The translations under genes were made by a program, and so were the position numbers. The notes below the pieces were generated by a model that had not been told where the DNA came from, made no database searches, and saw only the letters and a list, made by a program, of their open reading frames with translations. DNA of 8,333 bases from Actinomycetota bacterium (GTDB lineage: Bacteria; Actinomycetota; UBA4738; HRBIN12), in contig VAYF01000168.1 of NCBI GenBank assembly GCA_005883885.1, positions 1-8,333 on the forward strand, read 5' to 3'. Positions 5,829 to 8,333 of the stretch are shown piece after piece (position 1 is the stretch's first letter; each line of letters opens with the position of its first letter).

Positions 5829-5847
5829 TCGGAACGGGAGGGTGCGC

Positions 5848-6195
5848 ATGAAGTACGCGTTGTTGATCTACGCGGACGAGAAGGCGTGGGAGTCGGTCCC
5901 GCACGACCAACGACACGCGATCTACGAGGAGTACGACAAGTTCGCGAACGAGCTCGTCGAGCGGGGCGTGATGCGCGGCGGCGATCAGCTGGCCGACAGC
6001 CCTGCGGCGACCACCGTCCGCGTTCGCGACGGCCAGCAGCTCGTCACCGACGGCCCGTTCGCTGAGACGAAGGAGCAGCTCGGCGGCTACTTCCTGGTGG
6101 AGGTGGACGACCTCGACACCGCGATCGAGCTCGCGAGCAAGATCCCGGGGGCGCGGCACGGCTCCGTGGAGGTGCGCCCCATCATCGAGGGATGA
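5848..6195 (+). CDS. YCII-related (DGPF-domain) protein
   Basis: The 115-residue protein is a single YCII-related domain, a small dimeric ferredoxin-like alpha/beta fold. It opens MKYALLIYADEKAW, has a helix (YEEYDKFANELVERGVMRG), and carries the family signature DGPFAETKEQLGGYFLVEV (68-86) followed by DDLDTAIELASKIP. DGPF proteins are the usual partners of ECF42-type sigma factors; their biochemical role is not settled. The start is ATG 5848, with GGGAGGG ending 5 nt ahead; a GTG at 5842 falls inside that ribosome-binding site. The stop overlaps the sigma-factor ATG (ATGA), so the two are translationally coupled. A candidate ECF promoter and a leader hairpin lie upstream. Confidence 0.94.
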   Translation: MKYALLIYADEKAWESVPHDQRHAIYEEYDKFANELVERGVMRGGDQLADSPAATTVRVRDGQQLVTDGPFAETKEQLGGYFLVEVDDLDTAIELASKIPGARHGSVEVRPIIEG

Positions 6196-7412
6196 CCGAC
6201 GCGTTCGGAGCCCTCGAGCGATCGTTCCGGCAGGGCTCCGGGCGGGCGGTGGCTGCCCTGATCCGCGTCACGGGCGACTTCGACCTGGCGGAGGAGGCGG
6301 TCCAGGACGCGTTCGAGGTCGCGCTCCGTACGTGGCCAAGCCGTGGGGTGCCGGACAACCCTGAGGCCTGGATCGTCACCACGGCTCGCAACCGCGCCAT
6401 CGACAAGCTCCGTCGCGACCGCGTCGGCCGGGCGAAGACCGAAGCAGCCGCGCAGATCGCCGAGCTCGAGACGATCGGAGTGGACGTGCACGAGATCCCG
6501 GACGATCGTCTACGGCTCCTGTTCACCTGTTGCCACCCCGCGCTCGCGATGGACGCTCGGGTCGCGCTGACGCTGCGGACCGTAGCCGGATTGTCGACCC
6601 GCGAGATCGCGAGGGCGTTCCTCGTTCCGGAGCCCACCTTGGGGCAGCGCCTCACCCGGGCGAAGCGCAAGATCCATGATGCTGCGATCCCCTACCGTGT
6701 GCCGCCGCGCGAGCTCTTGCCGGAGCGTCTCGGCGGCGTGCTCGCGGTGCTGTACCTGGTGTTCAACGAGGGCTACGCGGCGACCGAAGGCGAACTGCTC
6801 AGAGCCGAGATGGGCGACGAGGCGATCAGGCTGGCGCGCCTCGTCGACCGGCTGCTCCCCGGCGACGAGGACGTCCGCGCCCTGCTCGCGCTCATGTTGC
6901 TCCAGCACGCGCGTCACGCGGCCAGGACCGACGAGGCGGGCGACCTCGTGCTGCTCGAGGACCAGGACCGCTCCCGTTGGGATCACGCCATGATCGACGA
7001 GGGGCTGTCCGTGCTGGCCGAGCATGCAGGGCGCCCGGGCGCGTACCGCCTGCAGGCGGAGATCGCCGCGTGCCACGCGCGGGCGCCGCGCCCCGAAGAC
7101 ACGGACTGGCCCGAGATCGCCACCCTCTATGGTCGATTGGCCGCCCTGCAGTCGTCCCCGGTCGTGGAGCTCAACCGCGCGGCCGCCGTCGCGATGGCCG
7201 ACGGTCCCGAGAGCGGGCTCCGGATGCTCGAGCCCCTCCAGCCGGACCTGGATCGTTATCACCTGTTCCATTCGGCGAAGGCCGACCTTCTCCGCCGTGC
7301 CGGTCGGACCGACGACGCGGTCGAGGCGTACCGGCGAGCGCTCGCGCTGACGACGAACGACGCTGAACGCAGGTTCCTGGAACGGCGGCTGACTGCGCTG
7401 CAGCGAGCCTGA
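6192..7412 (+). CDS. ECF sigma factor, ECF42-like, with long C-terminal extension
   Basis: The 406-residue protein is about twice the length of a simple ECF sigma factor. Region 2 covers about 10-78: FDLAEEAVQDAFEVALRTWP, NPEAWIVTTARNRAIDKLRR. Region 4 covers about 107-163: LRLLFTCCHPALAMDARVAL, then the helix-turn-helix LSTREIARAFLVPEPTLGQRL. FTCCHPAL is characteristic of the ECF42-type group. The extension has a DUF6596-like part (about 176-280, LPERLGGVLAVLYLVFNEGY) and then TPR-like helices up to LERRLTALQRA. In this group the extension, not a membrane anti-sigma factor, is thought to govern activity; no anti-sigma gene is seen here. It directs RNA polymerase to a stress or signal regulon, likely including its own operon. 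The ATG overlaps the DGPF stop. Confidence 0.95.
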   Translation: MTDAFGALERSFRQGSGRAVAALIRVTGDFDLAEEAVQDAFEVALRTWPSRGVPDNPEAWIVTTARNRAIDKLRRDRVGRAKTEAAAQIAELETIGVDVHEIPDDRLRLLFTCCHPALAMDARVALTLRTVAGLSTREIARAFLVPEPTLGQRLTRAKRKIHDAAIPYRVPPRELLPERLGGVLAVLYLVFNEGYAATEGELLRAEMGDEAIRLARLVDRLLPGDEDVRALLALMLLQHARHAARTDEAGDLVLLEDQDRSRWDHAMIDEGLSVLAEHAGRPGAYRLQAEIAACHARAPRPEDTDWPEIATLYGRLAALQSSPVVELNRAAAVAMADGPESGLRMLEPLQPDLDRYHLFHSAKADLLRRAGRTDDAVEAYRRALALTTNDAERRFLERRLTALQRA

Positions 7413-7467
7413 GCTTCCCTGTCGCTCCGGGCCCACGTCCGATGCGTGGCGTAGCATCCGGAGCGCG

Positions 7468-8333
7468 ATGCTCTTCCCCACGACGGATTTCGCGATCTTC
7501 TTCTGTCTGGTCTTCCTCGGCCACTGGTGGCTGAACCACAACCCCCGGGTGTGGAAGCCATTCATGATCACGGCGAGCTACGTCTTCTACGGCTGGTGGA
7601 ACTGGCGGTACGTCTTCCTCCTTGCGGCCGTGTCCCTGATCGCTCAGGTCTCGGCGATCGCCGTCGATCGCCAACACCGGCCGGATCGCCGAACCGTGGC
7701 CCTGGCGCTCGGCGTCGCCGCGACGATCGCTCCTCTCCTCTACTTCAAGTACTACGGCTTCTTCACCGTCAACGTCACGAACGCCGCCACCACGTTCGGG
7801 CTGCACGTCGCCCCGCCCCTGATCCAGGTCGTGCTGCCGGTGGGGGTCTCGTTCTACACGTTCATGGCGATCGCCTACGTCGTGGACATCTACCGCGGCG
7901 ACTTCGAGATCGCGAGCTGGGTCGACCTGTTCCTGTACCTCTCCTTCTTCCCCCATCTCGTCGCCGGACCGATCGTGCGACCGAACGAGCTCATCCCACA
8001 GCTCGTCGTGCGACGCGACCCGCGACACATCGATGTCGCGGGGGCGATGTGGCTGATCCTCGGTGGGTTGTTCAAGAAGGTGGTGATCGCCAACTACCTC
8101 GCGGGAGCGATCGTCGACCCCGTCTTCGGCGATCCCGCTCGGCACAGCTCGCCGGAGGCGATCATCGGGATCGTCGCCTATGCCGTCCAGATCTACTGCG
8201 ATTTCAGCGGGTACACCGACATCGCGATCGGGGTCGCGAAGCTCCTCGGGTTCCGGTTCCCGCAGAACTTCGATCGCCCTTACAGCGCGCGCTCCATCCA
8301 GGAGTTCTGGCGGCGCTGGCACATGACGCTGTC
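7468..8333 (+). CDS. MBOAT-family O-acyltransferase (AlgI-like), 3' end beyond the window
   Basis: The first 288 codons of a polytopic membrane O-acyltransferase are present, and the gene is still open at the window end; full family members have about 450-500 residues. The start MLFPTTDFAIFF is typical of AlgI-like proteins. Membrane segments are evident near 8-22, 48-66, 77-95 and 120-140. Family motifs are LPVGVSFYTF (123-132), FPHLVAGPI (161-169), YCDFSGYTDIAIG (243-255) and EFWRRWHMTL (279-288) with conserved His285. The second conserved His of the active site would lie downstream. AlgI-type enzymes move acyl groups, usually acetyl, across the membrane onto polysaccharides, with an SGNH/AlgJ-like partner often encoded next. 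The substrate here is unknown. GGAG stands 4 nt ahead of ATG 7468. The 55-bp gap after the sigma factor has no clear terminator or convincing promoter. Confidence 0.95.
   Translation, partial: MLFPTTDFAIFFCLVFLGHWWLNHNPRVWKPFMITASYVFYGWWNWRYVFLLAAVSLIAQVSAIAVDRQHRPDRRTVALALGVAATIAPLLYFKYYGFFTVNVTNAATTFGLHVAPPLIQVVLPVGVSFYTFMAIAYVVDIYRGDFEIASWVDLFLYLSFFPHLVAGPIVRPNELIPQLVVRRDPRHIDVAGAMWLILGGLFKKVVIANYLAGAIVDPVFGDPARHSSPEAIIGIVAYAVQIYCDFSGYTDIAIGVAKLLGFRFPQNFDRPYSARSIQEFWRRWHMTL

Noticed and set aside
7452..7457. TAGCAT as a -10 element for the O-acyltransferase gene
   Set aside because: It is only 10 nt from the ATG, overlaps the ribosome-binding site region, and has no matching -35.
6510..7571. 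Minus-strand open frame opposite the sigma-factor gene
   Set aside because: The sense strand has full sigma region 2, region 4 and C-terminal extension motifs. The antisense frame has none.
7171..8322. Long minus-strand open frame opposite the O-acyltransferase
   Set aside because: The plus strand encodes a textbook MBOAT protein. The antisense product is an acidic/arginine-rich shadow.
1..8333. Fur or Zur operator sites, tRNA genes, CRISPR arrays, insertion sequences
   Set aside because: I looked for AT-rich 19-bp palindromes, cloverleaf-like patterns, spaced direct repeats and transposase motifs on both strands and saw none that I could support.

Overview
This is a GC-rich, gene-dense window with no RNA genes, mobile elements or CRISPR. 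The actinobacterial style of several genes suggests a chromosomal segment from an Actinomycetota lineage: a MutY with a winged-helix-like tail instead of a NUDIX domain, an ECF42-type sigma factor paired with a DGPF protein, and a Fur/Zur-type regulator. This placement is an inference from protein style, not from a marker gene.

Positions 1 to about 5126 are a run of minus-strand genes. In transcription order they are: mutY (A/G-mismatch adenine glycosylase), a SAM-dependent methyltransferase with an N-terminal helical region, two GT4-type glycosyltransferases, a Fur-family metalloregulator, a small lipoprotein, and probably the first codons of another gene running off the left edge. From the methyltransferase onward the junctions are overlaps or 5-nt gaps (TGATG, ATGA, 17-bp overlap, GTGA), so these genes look translationally coupled. 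The methyltransferase and the two glycosyltransferases look like a small surface-glycan module; the metalloregulator at its tail is unexpected. The lipoprotein has an ideal ribosome-binding site and signal peptide but an ATA codon where the start should be.

A 120-residue protein with two CBS domains starts on the plus strand at 5125. Its ATG overlaps the divergent mutY ATG on a shared CATG palindrome. It converges with a 60-residue minus-strand protein of unknown function (5513-5695).

A 152-bp divergent intergenic region follows. It carries a candidate ECF-type promoter and a GC-only leader hairpin in front of a two-gene plus-strand operon: a YCII/DGPF-domain protein, then an ECF sigma factor with a long C-terminal extension. 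The two genes overlap by ATGA. After 55 bp an AlgI-like MBOAT O-acyltransferase begins and is cut by the right edge of the window.

The most useful leads are the ATA start, the 14-bp inverted repeat at the end of a glycosyltransferase gene just ahead of fur, the shared start site of mutY and the CBS gene, the shortened Fe-S cysteine spacing in MutY, and the self-contained sigma factor/DGPF module with its apparent own promoter.
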